Assembly: GCA_009838975.1 (NCBI GenBank)
Contig: VXQO01000113.1
Location: forward strand, 1 to 64,000
Direction: 5' to 3'
DNA length: 64,000 nucleotides
Origin: Gemmatimonadota bacterium
GTDB lineage: Bacteria > Gemmatimonadota > Gemmatimonadetes > Longimicrobiales > Gaopeijiaceae
A model generated the notes under the pieces. It saw nothing but the letters and a program-made list of their open reading frames with translations, ran no database searches and was not told where the DNA came from. A program made the translations under genes and the position numbers. Below, piece after piece: positions 10,201 through 19,001 of this stretch (position 1 is its first letter; each line of letters opens with the position of its first letter).

Positions 10201-10440
10201 TGTCTTCCAGAGCCCCCCGCCGGTCGTGCCCATGAAGTACTCGAAGGGTCGGGCGTCCGATCCCGCGGCCGCGATGGAGCGACCGCCGCGGGGCGGGCCG
10301 ACGTTGCGCCATTCGAGCGAGCCCCAGAGGGCTTCGTCGTAGGCCTGCTGGGCGTGGGTGGGGACCGGAGAGTGGGCGGTGGCCGCGAGAAGGGATGCGG
10401 CCAAGGTGAACACGGGTACGAAGCGAAACGGATGCCGCAT
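7288..10440 (-). CDS. secreted VPS10/sortilin-type BNR-repeat beta-propeller protein
   Basis: repeated S/T-x-D-x-G-x-(T/S)-W motifs (STDAGETWEHI, TTDGGATWRNV, STDGGENWAEI, TTNEGQSWEQL), signal peptide MRHPFRFVPVFTLAASLLAATAHS; start placed at MRHPF. Confidence 0.85.
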   Translation of the reverse strand: MRHPFRFVPVFTLAASLLAATAHSPVPTHAQQAYDEALWGSLEWRNVGPPRGGRSIAAAGSDARPFEYFMGTTGGGLWKTTDGGLNWDPVTDGQMNSASIGAVQVCESNPDIVYMGTGETQIRGNIQQGDGAYKSTDAGETWEHIGLTETQNIARIRIHPENCDIAWVAAFGKHSADNAERGIFKTTDGGATWRNVLYKSDRAGGVDISVDVTNPDVIYAAIWEAWRRSWGMSSGGEDSGLYKSTDGGENWAEITANIGLSEGPVGKIGVAVSPANPNRVWVLVEHEPDGGVWRSDDAAASWERVNEERKLRQRAFYYTRIYADPNDEDVMYALNTGLYRSRDGGETFPRGIPVPHGDNHDLWIAPSDSDRMINANDGGANVTMNGGESWTDQDYSTAQFYRVITTEHTPYHICGGQQDNSTACIPVRGWNQMSARGPGNRAWYYAVGGCESGYVAPNPIDLDVFYAGCYGGALSRFDMKTGATRAVNVWPENPMGQSSEDLIERVQWTFPIVFSHHDPNVLYTGTQKVWKTTNEGQSWEQLSPDLTRADPMTMGPSGGPITRDQTGVETYGTVFAIAPSYHDAEVIWAGSDDGLVHVTRDGGLNWTDVTPPDAPDFVRINTIEASPTTRGKAYVSGIRYLVDDDRAPYIWKTDDYGQSWTKIVDGIPGDDFIRATREDPARPGLLFAASERTVYVSFDDGAQWQPLSLNLPVLQISDLVVEENDVVIATHGRSFWVLENIGPLRQMTDEVAAAGAWLFEPIDPVRGVDQGAQFQYYLAEDAESVTFEVMDGAGDVIRSWEAVAGDEEEEEEENPFAAFFGGGGGGGPSVAQGAHSLRWDMRYPAWTDFDGRIMWAARPMGPTAVPGTYTVRMTVDGGSPQTRDFDIQINPNLAGVTVADLRERFELAIQIRDRVSEANEAVIKVRDINSQIEDRIEQTDDGEVESQAAIVEENLGVVEAEIYQVQNQSNQDPLNYPIKLNNKLAALLGVVEGSENRPTDQSYEVFEHLSALLDEQMAEMDIVIRRDLGRLNEILIREGLEPIEDRRLVS

Positions 10441-10584
10441 GTGGCGACTTCTCCTGTGCATGGAATGGGTGTTGGCAACGGAGTCCCGACTGGTGGGATT
10501 GAACCGGGACTTCGATCCGTGAACCATAGACCCGAGAAACGGGTGGATCAAGAACTGACCCGAGTCACTTCCCTTACCGGCGGG

Positions 10585-11076
10585 TCAGCCCGCGCGCTTC
10601 AACTCCCCAATGGCCTGCAAAACCTGGCGATGGTTGTCGCGCATATCGACCCTCACGGACTCGATTCGCGCCTCCAGGTGCTCTTCCGCGTTCGCGCGCC
10701 GGGCGTCCACGCGATCGATGCGCGCGTGCACCTGGTCAAATCGGGTGTCCATGTCCGTCTTCAGGTCGCCGATCCGGTCGTCCACCTGGCCGAATCGGGC
10801 GTCCATGTCCATCTTCAGGTCGCCGATCCGACCATCCACCTGGCCGAATCGGCCGCCCATGTCCGTCTTCAGGTCGCCCATCCGTCCGCCGAGCCCCGCA
10901 ATCTGGGCACCCAGCGCTGCGATACTCGTGTCCACATGCTTCAGGTCGTTCTCGCGAAGGGTTTTGAACTCCTGCCGCAGATCCTCCATCTCGGCCTTCA
11001 TCGCCCTCCAAAGCGCAATCAGCACCGACACCAGCGTGGCGAAGCCCGCCACCATGCCGAGATCCGTTCCAGTCAT
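10585..11076 (-). CDS. N-terminal TM plus coiled-coil repeat protein, unknown function
   Basis: MVAGFATLVSVLIALW TM then RIGDLKTDMDARFGQVDD repeats with 18-aa period. Confidence 0.65.
   Translation of the reverse strand: MTGTDLGMVAGFATLVSVLIALWRAMKAEMEDLRQEFKTLRENDLKHVDTSIAALGAQIAGLGGRMGDLKTDMGGRFGQVDGRIGDLKMDMDARFGQVDDRIGDLKTDMDTRFDQVHARIDRVDARRANAEEHLEARIESVRVDMRDNHRQVLQAIGELKRAG
10747..10890. repeat. 54-bp tandem coding repeat (two full copies and a partial third)
   Basis: gtccatgtccrtcttcaggtcgccgatccg...cacctggccgaatcggsc at 10747-10800 and 10801-10854, partial from 10855. Confidence 0.8.
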
Positions 11077-11212
11077 CCTTCCTCCGTTGCCCTGTCGGGC
11101 ATCCTGTCACATCGCGGCCAAATTGTCAAGGCGGCCTTCGACAGCTCCAAGGCGCCCAGAACGATCCCGATAACGATGTGTCCGATCGATGGGCGAAAGA
11201 ATGGCTGGATGG

Positions 11213-11251
11213 GACCGAACGGGCCGTGCCGGCAAGGCCGGCGTTTCGGTC
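11213..11251 (-). terminator. hairpin at the end of the 11250 gene
   Basis: GACCGAA/TTCGGTC outer arms and GCCGGC-aag-GCCGGC inner arms. Confidence 0.4.
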
Positions 11252-13127
11252 AGCGTGATCCGGTAACCAGGTCCAGCGTACGGAAGGGCGATTCCGGGTC
11301 GATTGTGAATACGATGACCCGGTCGGGGTGCAGGTCCGTGAAGCTGAGCGCGTTTTGAATCGCGTCACGATCGACCGCTTCTTCTTCCCCGAACACCAGC
11401 ATCTGCAGCTGAAGGTCAACGGGCAACCAGCACACCCGGTAGAACCCCGAGGAACTGGTCCTCGCCTCTGTCCTCGTTCGCAGCGTGTCGAAGTCCGCGC
11501 CGATCAACTCCGGCAGGCGTGTCGGATCGACGGCGTTCGTCACGGTGTACACCCTGGCCCCTTCCGTCGGGGTTCCCTCCGGGTCGGTGACCCTTCCGGT
11601 GACGATGCCGCGCCGCCACACGAGTTGGCTGCCGGCGATCAGCGTAGGAGACGTTGGTTCTTCGTTGCCGCAGATGTCGTCGAAGACCTCTCGCAGCGGC
11701 GGCAATTCGAAGTCGACGCGAACCGGGTTGGGGGATCGGGGTCCGACCTCCACGTCGGTCGGGTCCAGTTGATACCACAGTTGCTCCAGCACGGGGTGCG
11801 TGGCGTGAATGGAGTACTCGCCCTCACCCATATGTGTAAGTTCGAAAGCGCCGACGGAGTCCGTCACGGCTTCGGCTCCTGAGCCGGCGACGAATACTCG
11901 GGCTCCAGGCGCACCGACCCCCAGCGAGTCGACGACCGATCCGGTCACGCTATATCCCGGACTACCTACGAAGACTACCCCCTCGTCTCCGTAGGCCCGC
12001 AGCACCTCGCCGCGCTCGACCGCTACACCATCGAGCGAAGCTGTCAACCGGCCGGTCAGGGGATGGGTCGTCTCGCCAGCCGTGAACATGCGAATGTGCC
12101 AGGAGGTCACGATCCACGTGCCATTGGGCAAGGCCTGGAACTCGACTCTGCCCCCCGGTTCGGCATCCATCAGCCAGGGCGGTACGCCCAGGTTGACGTA
12201 CTGGAAGTCGAGCCACCGCAAACGCGCCGTGGCGGCATCAAGCCACATGGTGCCGCTGATTTCGGGCACCTCCCGCCCGGGCACCGGCTCGAAATCCAGC
12301 CCGACAAAGCCGATCACCCCTGCACCGTCGCCGCGGATTCGGAAGCAGTGCGTGTCGAGGAACGAATCGGCAAGGAGGACGCCGGCGTCGGGCGCCCAGA
12401 ACATCGACTGCTCCGCGGAAAAGCGGGCAAAGCCGCCCGCCACAAGGGAGTCCGCCGAGCGGGCAATGTAGGGCGTTGCCACGAGCGCCTGTGCACGAAC
12501 TCGATCCTCGGACTCCACTCTCCGGCCGTCCCTGTCCAGTTGCCGACTGATCCTGAGCATGTCGTACTCATACATGCCGCGATCCTGAGTCCAGGCGGTC
12601 GCGGCCAGCGCTTTCCGGGCTTCTTCCCACACGGTGGCGATCGCCGCGCCCTCTTCGGGCCGCACCTCGCATCGGCGCTCAGCTACCGCGTCGATGCCCT
12701 CGAGCGAGACCGCTTCCACCGGTGCCACCATATCAAGCGTGAGCGTTTCGCCAGCCGCAAGGCGGAAATACTCGGTATAGGTGGTCGCGTATCCGATCCG
12801 GTCTCCACGGAGCCGATATTCACCTGGCGCGGGTGCGCGCAAATCGAACACGCCGCTGGCGCTCCGCGTCAGCGCCTGCTCGATCTCGACGCCACTTCGG
12901 TCGATCAGCGTCACCATGGCGCCACCGATCCCGGCGGCGTTCCCGGCATCGACGAGTCTCCCGCGGACCACCTGGGCGGCGGCGGGTTGGAACGCCGCTG
13001 CGGTGGCCAGAAGTAACGCCAGTACGAACGCGGAGCGGGATAGAAGAAGGACCTGCGCAGGTCGTAGAGTATTCACCCTGTCGGGCCCGGAGGACCCCTG
13101 CATTCGGGTCGCCCCGGACGCAGACAC
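11250..13127 (-). CDS. secreted carboxypeptidase-regulatory-like domain protein
   Basis: signal peptide, GRLVDAGNAAGIGGAMVTL... and GSVVDSLGVGAPGARVFVAGSGAEAVTDSVGAFEL and GRVTDPEGTPTEGARVYTV repeats; exact start uncertain. Confidence 0.75.
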   Translation of the reverse strand: MSASGATRMQGSSGPDRVNTLRPAQVLLLSRSAFVLALLLATAAAFQPAAAQVVRGRLVDAGNAAGIGGAMVTLIDRSGVEIEQALTRSASGVFDLRAPAPGEYRLRGDRIGYATTYTEYFRLAAGETLTLDMVAPVEAVSLEGIDAVAERRCEVRPEEGAAIATVWEEARKALAATAWTQDRGMYEYDMLRISRQLDRDGRRVESEDRVRAQALVATPYIARSADSLVAGGFARFSAEQSMFWAPDAGVLLADSFLDTHCFRIRGDGAGVIGFVGLDFEPVPGREVPEISGTMWLDAATARLRWLDFQYVNLGVPPWLMDAEPGGRVEFQALPNGTWIVTSWHIRMFTAGETTHPLTGRLTASLDGVAVERGEVLRAYGDEGVVFVGSPGYSVTGSVVDSLGVGAPGARVFVAGSGAEAVTDSVGAFELTHMGEGEYSIHATHPVLEQLWYQLDPTDVEVGPRSPNPVRVDFELPPLREVFDDICGNEEPTSPTLIAGSQLVWRRGIVTGRVTDPEGTPTEGARVYTVTNAVDPTRLPELIGADFDTLRTRTEARTSSSGFYRVCWLPVDLQLQMLVFGEEEAVDRDAIQNALSFTDLHPDRVIVFTIDPESPFRTLDLVTGSR

Positions 13128-13139
13128 GCCCGCTTCCCG

Positions 13140-13637
13140 CTACCTGCCGATCGGCACGCGGAAAATGGGAATCAGTGCCCCGGTGGGCAGGCCGTTATCG
13201 GGGTTCTCTTCGTTCGAGCCACCCGTAACGACCTGGTTGATTACCATCGCGACTCCGGACGCCGCCAACACACCCAGGACACCGCTGCGCCATGCGGAGA
13301 GCTCACGGATCGCCAGCTCCTCCAGCCCACTCCTTGGTATTACCAGGGACTGCCTGAGTTGCCGAGATCCGGACACGGCCGATTGCGCCCTGAAGGTCAC
13401 TACCGAGACGACGACCGAGTCGTCCGTGACGCCCACCAGCCGCCCCTCGACGGATCGAGCCAGCTCCCCGGTCTGACGGCCCAGGCGCAACGCCTCTTCG
13501 TCGGTCACCGTGGCGCGAATATCGGCGCCGACCGATGGAGTGCCCTGTACGGGGGCGAAGGTATAGCAACCGCTCGCAATGTAGAGTGCTGTCATCGCGA
13601 GCGATGCGGAGCCAAACCGTCGAATCGTCCGTTTCAT
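13140..13637 (-). CDS. lipoprotein-like hypothetical protein
   Basis: MKRTIRRFGSASLAMTALYIASGC lipobox. Confidence 0.65.
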   Translation of the reverse strand: MKRTIRRFGSASLAMTALYIASGCYTFAPVQGTPSVGADIRATVTDEEALRLGRQTGELARSVEGRLVGVTDDSVVVSVVTFRAQSAVSGSRQLRQSLVIPRSGLEELAIRELSAWRSGVLGVLAASGVAMVINQVVTGGSNEENPDNGLPTGALIPIFRVPIGR

Positions 13638-13641
13638 GGGC

Positions 13642-14076
13642 TCAGAGCAGTTCGAAGTCCTGAAGGATTTGCTGGTTGAAGAGATAAATGTAGCGAACGG
13701 GGTCGTCGACCAGGACGATCACGGTCTTGTCGTAGTCCAGGTCGCCGTCGAGCAGGATCCTCATGCGCACCATGACGGAGCTCGAGTCGGGGGCGAATCC
13801 CATCAGGAGAAACCGTTGCTCGTCCTTGATGTTCCAGCTCTGATCGAACGGAAACGATGCGATCGTGGTATCCGAATCGAAGACTTGCACGCCCGTTTCA
13901 CCGAACTCGTTGGTCGTCTGAACGAACTGGGTGGAGGTGATGAGCATCAGCGCGTCATCGTCGCTTTCGATCATGACACGTACGAATTCGGGACTGGGGT
14001 CGTCCAGCCAGTCACAGGCCCCCGTGGCCAACACGAGCAGCAGGAAGGCCCCACCGGCAAGCCACTGTCTTTTCAT
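13642..14076 (-). CDS. lipoprotein, unknown function
   Basis: MKRQWLAGGAFLLLVLATGAC lipobox. Confidence 0.7.
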   Translation of the reverse strand: MKRQWLAGGAFLLLVLATGACDWLDDPSPEFVRVMIESDDDALMLITSTQFVQTTNEFGETGVQVFDSDTTIASFPFDQSWNIKDEQRFLLMGFAPDSSSVMVRMRILLDGDLDYDKTVIVLVDDPVRYIYLFNQQILQDFELL

Positions 14077-14111
14077 GTCCCAGGAAACTCCACGCCGTTG
14101 ATGTGTGAACC

Positions 14112-14147
14112 GACGGGGTCCAGGAGCCTAAGCCCCTGGACCCCGTC
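14112..14147. terminator. perfect 13-bp stem hairpin downstream of susD
   Basis: GACGGGGTCCAGG (14112-14124) / CCTGGACCCCGTC (14135-14147), 10-nt loop. Confidence 0.7.
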
Positions 14148-14192
14148 CAAACAGCCCTCAGACAGCTGGCTGCCCTGCCTCGTCAAACCCCT

Positions 14193-15518
14193 CTAGTTCG
14201 AGCAGGGGTGCAACGCGTTGTCCGGGTGATGGCAGTTCGCCAGGATCTCGATCCTGGTGATCGGCAACATCGTTCCCGGCCTGCTCGCCGCCGGAGAGCC
14301 CGCGAGCCAGTTCATGCTCGACGACCCGAACCGATAGTGGTCCTGGAGCCGCTTGTACTGCAGGAACAGGTTCACACGCCGTTCGTGCTGGAGCATGTCG
14401 ATTCCGGGGATCTGACCCGAGTATGCGGTCAGCCCGTCGAGCCCTTCACGGATCATGTTGATGTGATCGGTGAACGCGCCCATGTCGCCGCCAGCCAGGG
14501 CGGACTCGGCCAGCATGAGTCGCAGGCCGCGTTCGCTCACAACCGTGAGGGGCGAATAGCCCTCACCACCGAGAAACTCGCTCACCCTCGCCATGTAGCG
14601 TGTGTCCAAAGCCCCTTCGATGGGGTCCATCAGGTTGTGGCCCGTAATGTCGGTCGGGTCCGATTCGCTCTGCGTCGCATATTCCGGACCGATCTGCAGT
14701 TCACCGCGCTGGTTGACCTGCCAGGACAGGTTGTTGCTCACCGTTGCGCCGCTGTAGCCGAACCGGTAGGCCCAATCTGTGCCTGCAACCGAACCGAGCA
14801 CCGCCGCCGCATCGCTGTTGGCGTTGGCGTCGTTGATCAGCGGGTTGCCGGGTGTCGAGCCCGGTGGGTTCAGGAGTCCCCATATGGCCCGCTGGTGGTA
14901 GGCCTGGGCACGTGCAGCCTGCGCCCTCATCGCCGTTTCTCCACCGCCCGCCATCGCGGTGCTGAAGAAGGCGATCGCCTGGTCGAAGACCGTAGCCATG
15001 TTGTCGGGACCGATAAGGGGACCCGGCTCGGTTCGGTCACTGAAGGCGAAATCGTCGAACATCTGTGCAATGGCCGCGTATGCGACACCAGCGTACAGAT
15101 TTGCACGAGCCAGGTCGCTTTGCAACGCCGAATTGCCGGCGTTTTCGGCCACGTGGCCCTCCAGCAACTGCACGGCGAACTGGGTCATCCAGCGTGCCTG
15201 TGCGATACCGGGAAAGGCTCCGTCGGCGAACTCGTTGCCCGGATTGTCGGGCGTGCCCTGGTCCAGTTCGTTCCAGGCGTCACGCGACCCGATCCAGGTG
15301 ATCTCGTCACCAACCGTGGAGAACGGAGCATAGATGCCCCCGATGCCACTGGCGGTAAGTGCCTGGGCGCCGTTCACGGCCGCGGATGCTGCTTCGACCT
15401 TCTCGATGTCTTCTTGCACCAACGCGTTCGGGTTGTCGACCTCCAGGAGGTCACAAGCCCCGAAGAGCATGGCCGTCCCGAACACCGTCAGGATAGACCT
15501 TGAAGTCTTGATCGTCAT
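14193..15518 (-). CDS. RagB/SusD-family nutrient-binding outer-membrane lipoprotein
   Basis: lipobox LFGAC then DLLEVDNPNALVQEDI; directly follows a SusC-type receptor. Confidence 0.88.
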   Translation of the reverse strand: MTIKTSRSILTVFGTAMLFGACDLLEVDNPNALVQEDIEKVEAASAAVNGAQALTASGIGGIYAPFSTVGDEITWIGSRDAWNELDQGTPDNPGNEFADGAFPGIAQARWMTQFAVQLLEGHVAENAGNSALQSDLARANLYAGVAYAAIAQMFDDFAFSDRTEPGPLIGPDNMATVFDQAIAFFSTAMAGGGETAMRAQAARAQAYHQRAIWGLLNPPGSTPGNPLINDANANSDAAAVLGSVAGTDWAYRFGYSGATVSNNLSWQVNQRGELQIGPEYATQSESDPTDITGHNLMDPIEGALDTRYMARVSEFLGGEGYSPLTVVSERGLRLMLAESALAGGDMGAFTDHINMIREGLDGLTAYSGQIPGIDMLQHERRVNLFLQYKRLQDHYRFGSSSMNWLAGSPAASRPGTMLPITRIEILANCHHPDNALHPCSN

Positions 15519-15537
15519 TCTCGTTGGTCTCCTTTCT

Positions 15538-18500
15538 CTAGAATCCGACGCGCAGGGACAGTGCGAAACGACGCGGGATCGGCACGCCGAACGCTTCGGT
15601 TCCGGTAAGGAAGTTGCAGCTCACACCGCCGCCCGTGCAGTTGGCAGCCGGGTTGATCTCGGGATCGATACCCCGGTAGTCGCCAAGCATCCAAAGTCTG
15701 ACGTTGCGGCCGCCGAATGTAACCGTGGCGTTGTCGAGCCCCATACCTTCGATCATGGACGCGGGCACCCGGTACGACAGGGAGAGCTCGCGCAGTCGGA
15801 TGAAGTCCGATGTCCAGATCTGGTTCATGCCTGACATCGGTGCCAGTGCCCGGTACTCCCGTGCCCATTCGAGCGCGGCCTCAAGCCTTTGTTCGGCCGT
15901 GGAGGCCGGGTTCTGCAGGATAGACGCGACCCGTGCCGTCCCCGGCACATTGCGTCCGATCACCGCGTTGGCCTGCCGGAAGGCGCCGGTCAGATCCTGC
16001 GTGTGATAGTTGCCCGCCCGGTACTCGAAGTTAGACGAGAGTTCGAAGTTGCCCAGGAAGCTGATATCGAATCCGTACGATCCGGCCCAGTCAGGCGTCG
16101 GCTTCCCGATGTAGGAGTCCAGGTACTCCGCAGACCCGCCTGCGCAGCCGACCGGGATCACTTCGAACGCGGACGGGTTGCGAGGCACGCTGAAGTACTC
16201 GAGCGCCTCGGCCCTGGTCGGTTCCGCGCAGTTTCGGTTCAGGTCCAGCGGGATGGCCATGTTCGGGTCGAGGATCGCCCCGAAGAAGGCACCCGGGGCA
16301 TAGCCTTCCTTCAGGAAGTTGCGATAACGCGGATACGAGCCGCCGGTCTTGAGTGGCGGGGCGCCGCCCAGATCGGTCACGATCTCGTCGATGTAGGCCG
16401 TGTTCGCGAATACGTTGATCTGCAGGTTTTCGCTGTTGTACACCGAGCCGTTGACCGCCACCTCGAGGCCCGTGGCGTCGATCTGGCCGATGTTGTCCAG
16501 CTGCGTGGAGGTAAAGCCTCCCGTGACCGGGAACTGACGCGCAACCAGGGCGTCGGTGGTTGACCGGTCCCAGTAGGTGAGATCAACGGCGATTCGGTCG
16601 TTGAACAGGCCGAACTCGGCGCCGAACTCGATCTCGTTGGAGATCTCGGGCCGCAATCCCTGGTTGCCGAGGTTCGCCGGCGAGAGACCGGGGCCCACCT
16701 CGGCAGGCCGCGGAGAGAATGTCGTGAACTTGTCGAAGGCGCCGGGCTGAAGACCGGACTGTCCCCAGGCCGCCCGCACGCGGAAGGTGGACAGCGTCTC
16801 ATTGTCCCAGTCGAAGAGGTCGGTTGGAATCACCGAGATCGCCGCTTTGGGATAGGTCGCGGTCTCGAAGTCGGAGCCGAAGGCGCTGTTCGCGTCGAAA
16901 CGCGCGCCCACGGTCAGGAACGCCCAATCCTGCCAGCCGACCTGCTCCTGGAAGTACACCCCGGCGTTGACCACCCGGGCCCAGCTCTCTGAAGTCGACT
17001 GGTTGGCGCCGGCGCTCGCCACCTCGAGCCCGGGGCCCGGGAAGCTCTGTCCGTAGCCGCCATGGTAGACGTTCTGGCTCAGGAAACCCTGTCCGCCGGC
17101 GAGGAGCTGACTGCTGATGTTGTCCCCGAAGTCGGTGTCGTAGGAAAGCTTGAAGTCGCCGGTCACTTCCCGATTGTTGCGGTCGCCGAACCAGCGCACA
17201 CCCGTCGAGTTGTAGACCGAGAAGTCGTCCACATTCCACCCGAAGGGATAGAACGAGACGTTGGTGCCGTTGTTGACGTCGACCCCGAAGGTGCCGTCGA
17301 AGACGATCTCGTCCGTGATGGTCCAGTTGGCGTTCAGGCTGCCCGCGAAGTGCTCGACGTCCTCTCTCACCTGGGCTTCACCCGTCTCACGCAGGGTGGC
17401 GAACGCAAGGCTTCCGTAGCGGTTGTTGTCGTCCGCCAGGCGAAGCTGTCCCATAAGTCCGAGGGAGAAGACCCCGTAGATGTTGTTTCCGCCCCTGAGA
17501 CGGCTCTGGTTCATTTCCGAATAAAGGCCGGTCATGCGAAGGCGCAGGTTGTCGAACGGAAAGACGTTCAGGTTTATCGTCGCCTGACGACGCCTGATCG
17601 TGTCCTCGTTCCCGAGGCTCCCACCGTCGGCAAACACCCCTTCGAGCTTGCTGAACGGACCGTTTTCGGTGTGGTAGCGACCGGAGGCGAAGTACGTGAT
17701 CAGGTCACCACCGCCGGACACCGAACCAGAATACGTCGACGCGAAGCCCGTGTTGTAGAGCTCGCTCATGTAGTCGACCTCGTACACCTCGTAGGGCTGC
17801 AGCGAGACACCCCAGCGGTGCTGCATCCTGGCCACTTCTTCCGCCGTGCGGGGGAAGTCGGCGTGCGGAATGAAGCGGTCGTTGGGCGAGGTGATGGCGG
17901 CCTGGTCGGTCTGGAACGTCCAGCGCGGCGCACCCTGCTGACCCCGCTTCGTGAAGATCTGGATCACCCCGTTCGATGCTTCGGTTCCGTACAGCGTCGC
18001 CGCGGCCGCACCCTTGAGGATCTCGATCCGCTCGATGGCGTTCGGGTCGATGTCGTCGAAACGACGCGTAGCTGCCTGCGCCGCACCCCAACCACCGCCG
18101 CCTCCGCGGTCGATGCGAACGCCGTCCAGGTAGATGACCGGCTCGTTCGTCTGGGAAAGCGATGCCGAGCCGCGAATCCGGATCCGGCCGCTGGAGCCGG
18201 TGTCTCCCGCACCCGGCAGCCCGACGACGCCGGGCTCACGGCCCTGCAGGATGTCGCTGAAGCTCGTGATCGGCTTGTCTTCGAGTCGGGAGACGTCGAC
18301 CGTCGCGATCGAGTTGCCGAGCTTCCTCTTCTCGGTGGCGACCCCGGTCCCCGTCACGACGATCTGGTCCAGCTCGATCGCGGTGACCGTAAGGCCGAAG
18401 TCCGCCCTCACGGTCTCTCCCGCGGCGACGGTGACCGTCTGCGAACCGGCCCGGAATCCGACCAGCTCCGCGATGACCGTGTGCTCGCCCACGGGCGCGT

Positions 18501-18729
18501 TCACGAAGAGGTAGTTGCCGCTGCTGTTGGTGAGCGTTCCGAACGAGGTACCCTCGATGTAGACCTGGGCCGACTCGAGGGGACGGCCCGACGCGGCGTC
18601 GGTAACCTGTCCCGTGATCGTACCGGTCTGGGCCGCTAGTGCGGGCGCGAAGGCGAGGCTGGCCACGAAAGCCAGACTAAGCCCTCCTGCCCCGTTCCTG
18701 AGGCTTCCTGCTAACCAGTTACGTGTCAT
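15538..18729 (-). CDS. SusC/RagA-family TonB-dependent outer-membrane receptor
   Basis: carboxypeptidase-like plug extension (GQVTDAASGRPLESAQVYIEGT), plug IRGSASLSQTNEPVIYLDGVRI and ERIEILKGAAAATLYGTEASNGVIQIFTKRG. Confidence 0.92.
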   Translation of the reverse strand: MTRNWLAGSLRNGAGGLSLAFVASLAFAPALAAQTGTITGQVTDAASGRPLESAQVYIEGTSFGTLTNSSGNYLFVNAPVGEHTVIAELVGFRAGSQTVTVAAGETVRADFGLTVTAIELDQIVVTGTGVATEKRKLGNSIATVDVSRLEDKPITSFSDILQGREPGVVGLPGAGDTGSSGRIRIRGSASLSQTNEPVIYLDGVRIDRGGGGGWGAAQAATRRFDDIDPNAIERIEILKGAAAATLYGTEASNGVIQIFTKRGQQGAPRWTFQTDQAAITSPNDRFIPHADFPRTAEEVARMQHRWGVSLQPYEVYEVDYMSELYNTGFASTYSGSVSGGGDLITYFASGRYHTENGPFSKLEGVFADGGSLGNEDTIRRRQATINLNVFPFDNLRLRMTGLYSEMNQSRLRGGNNIYGVFSLGLMGQLRLADDNNRYGSLAFATLRETGEAQVREDVEHFAGSLNANWTITDEIVFDGTFGVDVNNGTNVSFYPFGWNVDDFSVYNSTGVRWFGDRNNREVTGDFKLSYDTDFGDNISSQLLAGGQGFLSQNVYHGGYGQSFPGPGLEVASAGANQSTSESWARVVNAGVYFQEQVGWQDWAFLTVGARFDANSAFGSDFETATYPKAAISVIPTDLFDWDNETLSTFRVRAAWGQSGLQPGAFDKFTTFSPRPAEVGPGLSPANLGNQGLRPEISNEIEFGAEFGLFNDRIAVDLTYWDRSTTDALVARQFPVTGGFTSTQLDNIGQIDATGLEVAVNGSVYNSENLQINVFANTAYIDEIVTDLGGAPPLKTGGSYPRYRNFLKEGYAPGAFFGAILDPNMAIPLDLNRNCAEPTRAEALEYFSVPRNPSAFEVIPVGCAGGSAEYLDSYIGKPTPDWAGSYGFDISFLGNFELSSNFEYRAGNYHTQDLTGAFRQANAVIGRNVPGTARVASILQNPASTAEQRLEAALEWAREYRALAPMSGMNQIWTSDFIRLRELSLSYRVPASMIEGMGLDNATVTFGGRNVRLWMLGDYRGIDPEINPAANCTGGGVSCNFLTGTEAFGVPIPRRFALSLRVGF

Positions 18730-18945
18730 GATTGTCCTCTCCTTTTCGAGTTACTGGACCTGTTGACACACCCTGCTATATCTACCGGGTATTTCCCGGC
18801 AAGGGCCTACTGACCGACTATCCACCCCACCGCACACACCAACTCCCCGCACCCCAGCCGACCGGGCACACACGAATCCCGGCCTTGCAGGTGCGCAAGG
18901 CGCCAGCGGGTATACTTGCGACTCCCCCGGCCACTGTCAAGCGAA

Positions 18946-18964
18946 CCCCGGGCAACCCCCGGGG
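18946..18964. terminator. CCCCGGG/CCCGGGG hairpin downstream of the 19002 gene
   Basis: perfect 7-bp dyad with short loop. Confidence 0.45.
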
Positions 18965-19001
18965 TAAGGGCGACGCCGGGGCGCCGGTGCGGCTGAGCCG
19001 G

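Noticed and set aside
10485-10570. tRNA-like T-loop (ggattgaacc) on minus strand
   Set aside because: The flanking sequence does not form a 5-bp T-stem and no acceptor/D-arm could be drawn.
10747-10890. Possible CRISPR-like repeats
   Set aside because: Contiguous in-frame 54-bp coding repeats with no spacers and no cas genes nearby.
7936-11358. 1140-aa plus-strand ORF
   Set aside because: Antisense to the VPS10-type propeller gene; low-complexity composition, spans several real genes.
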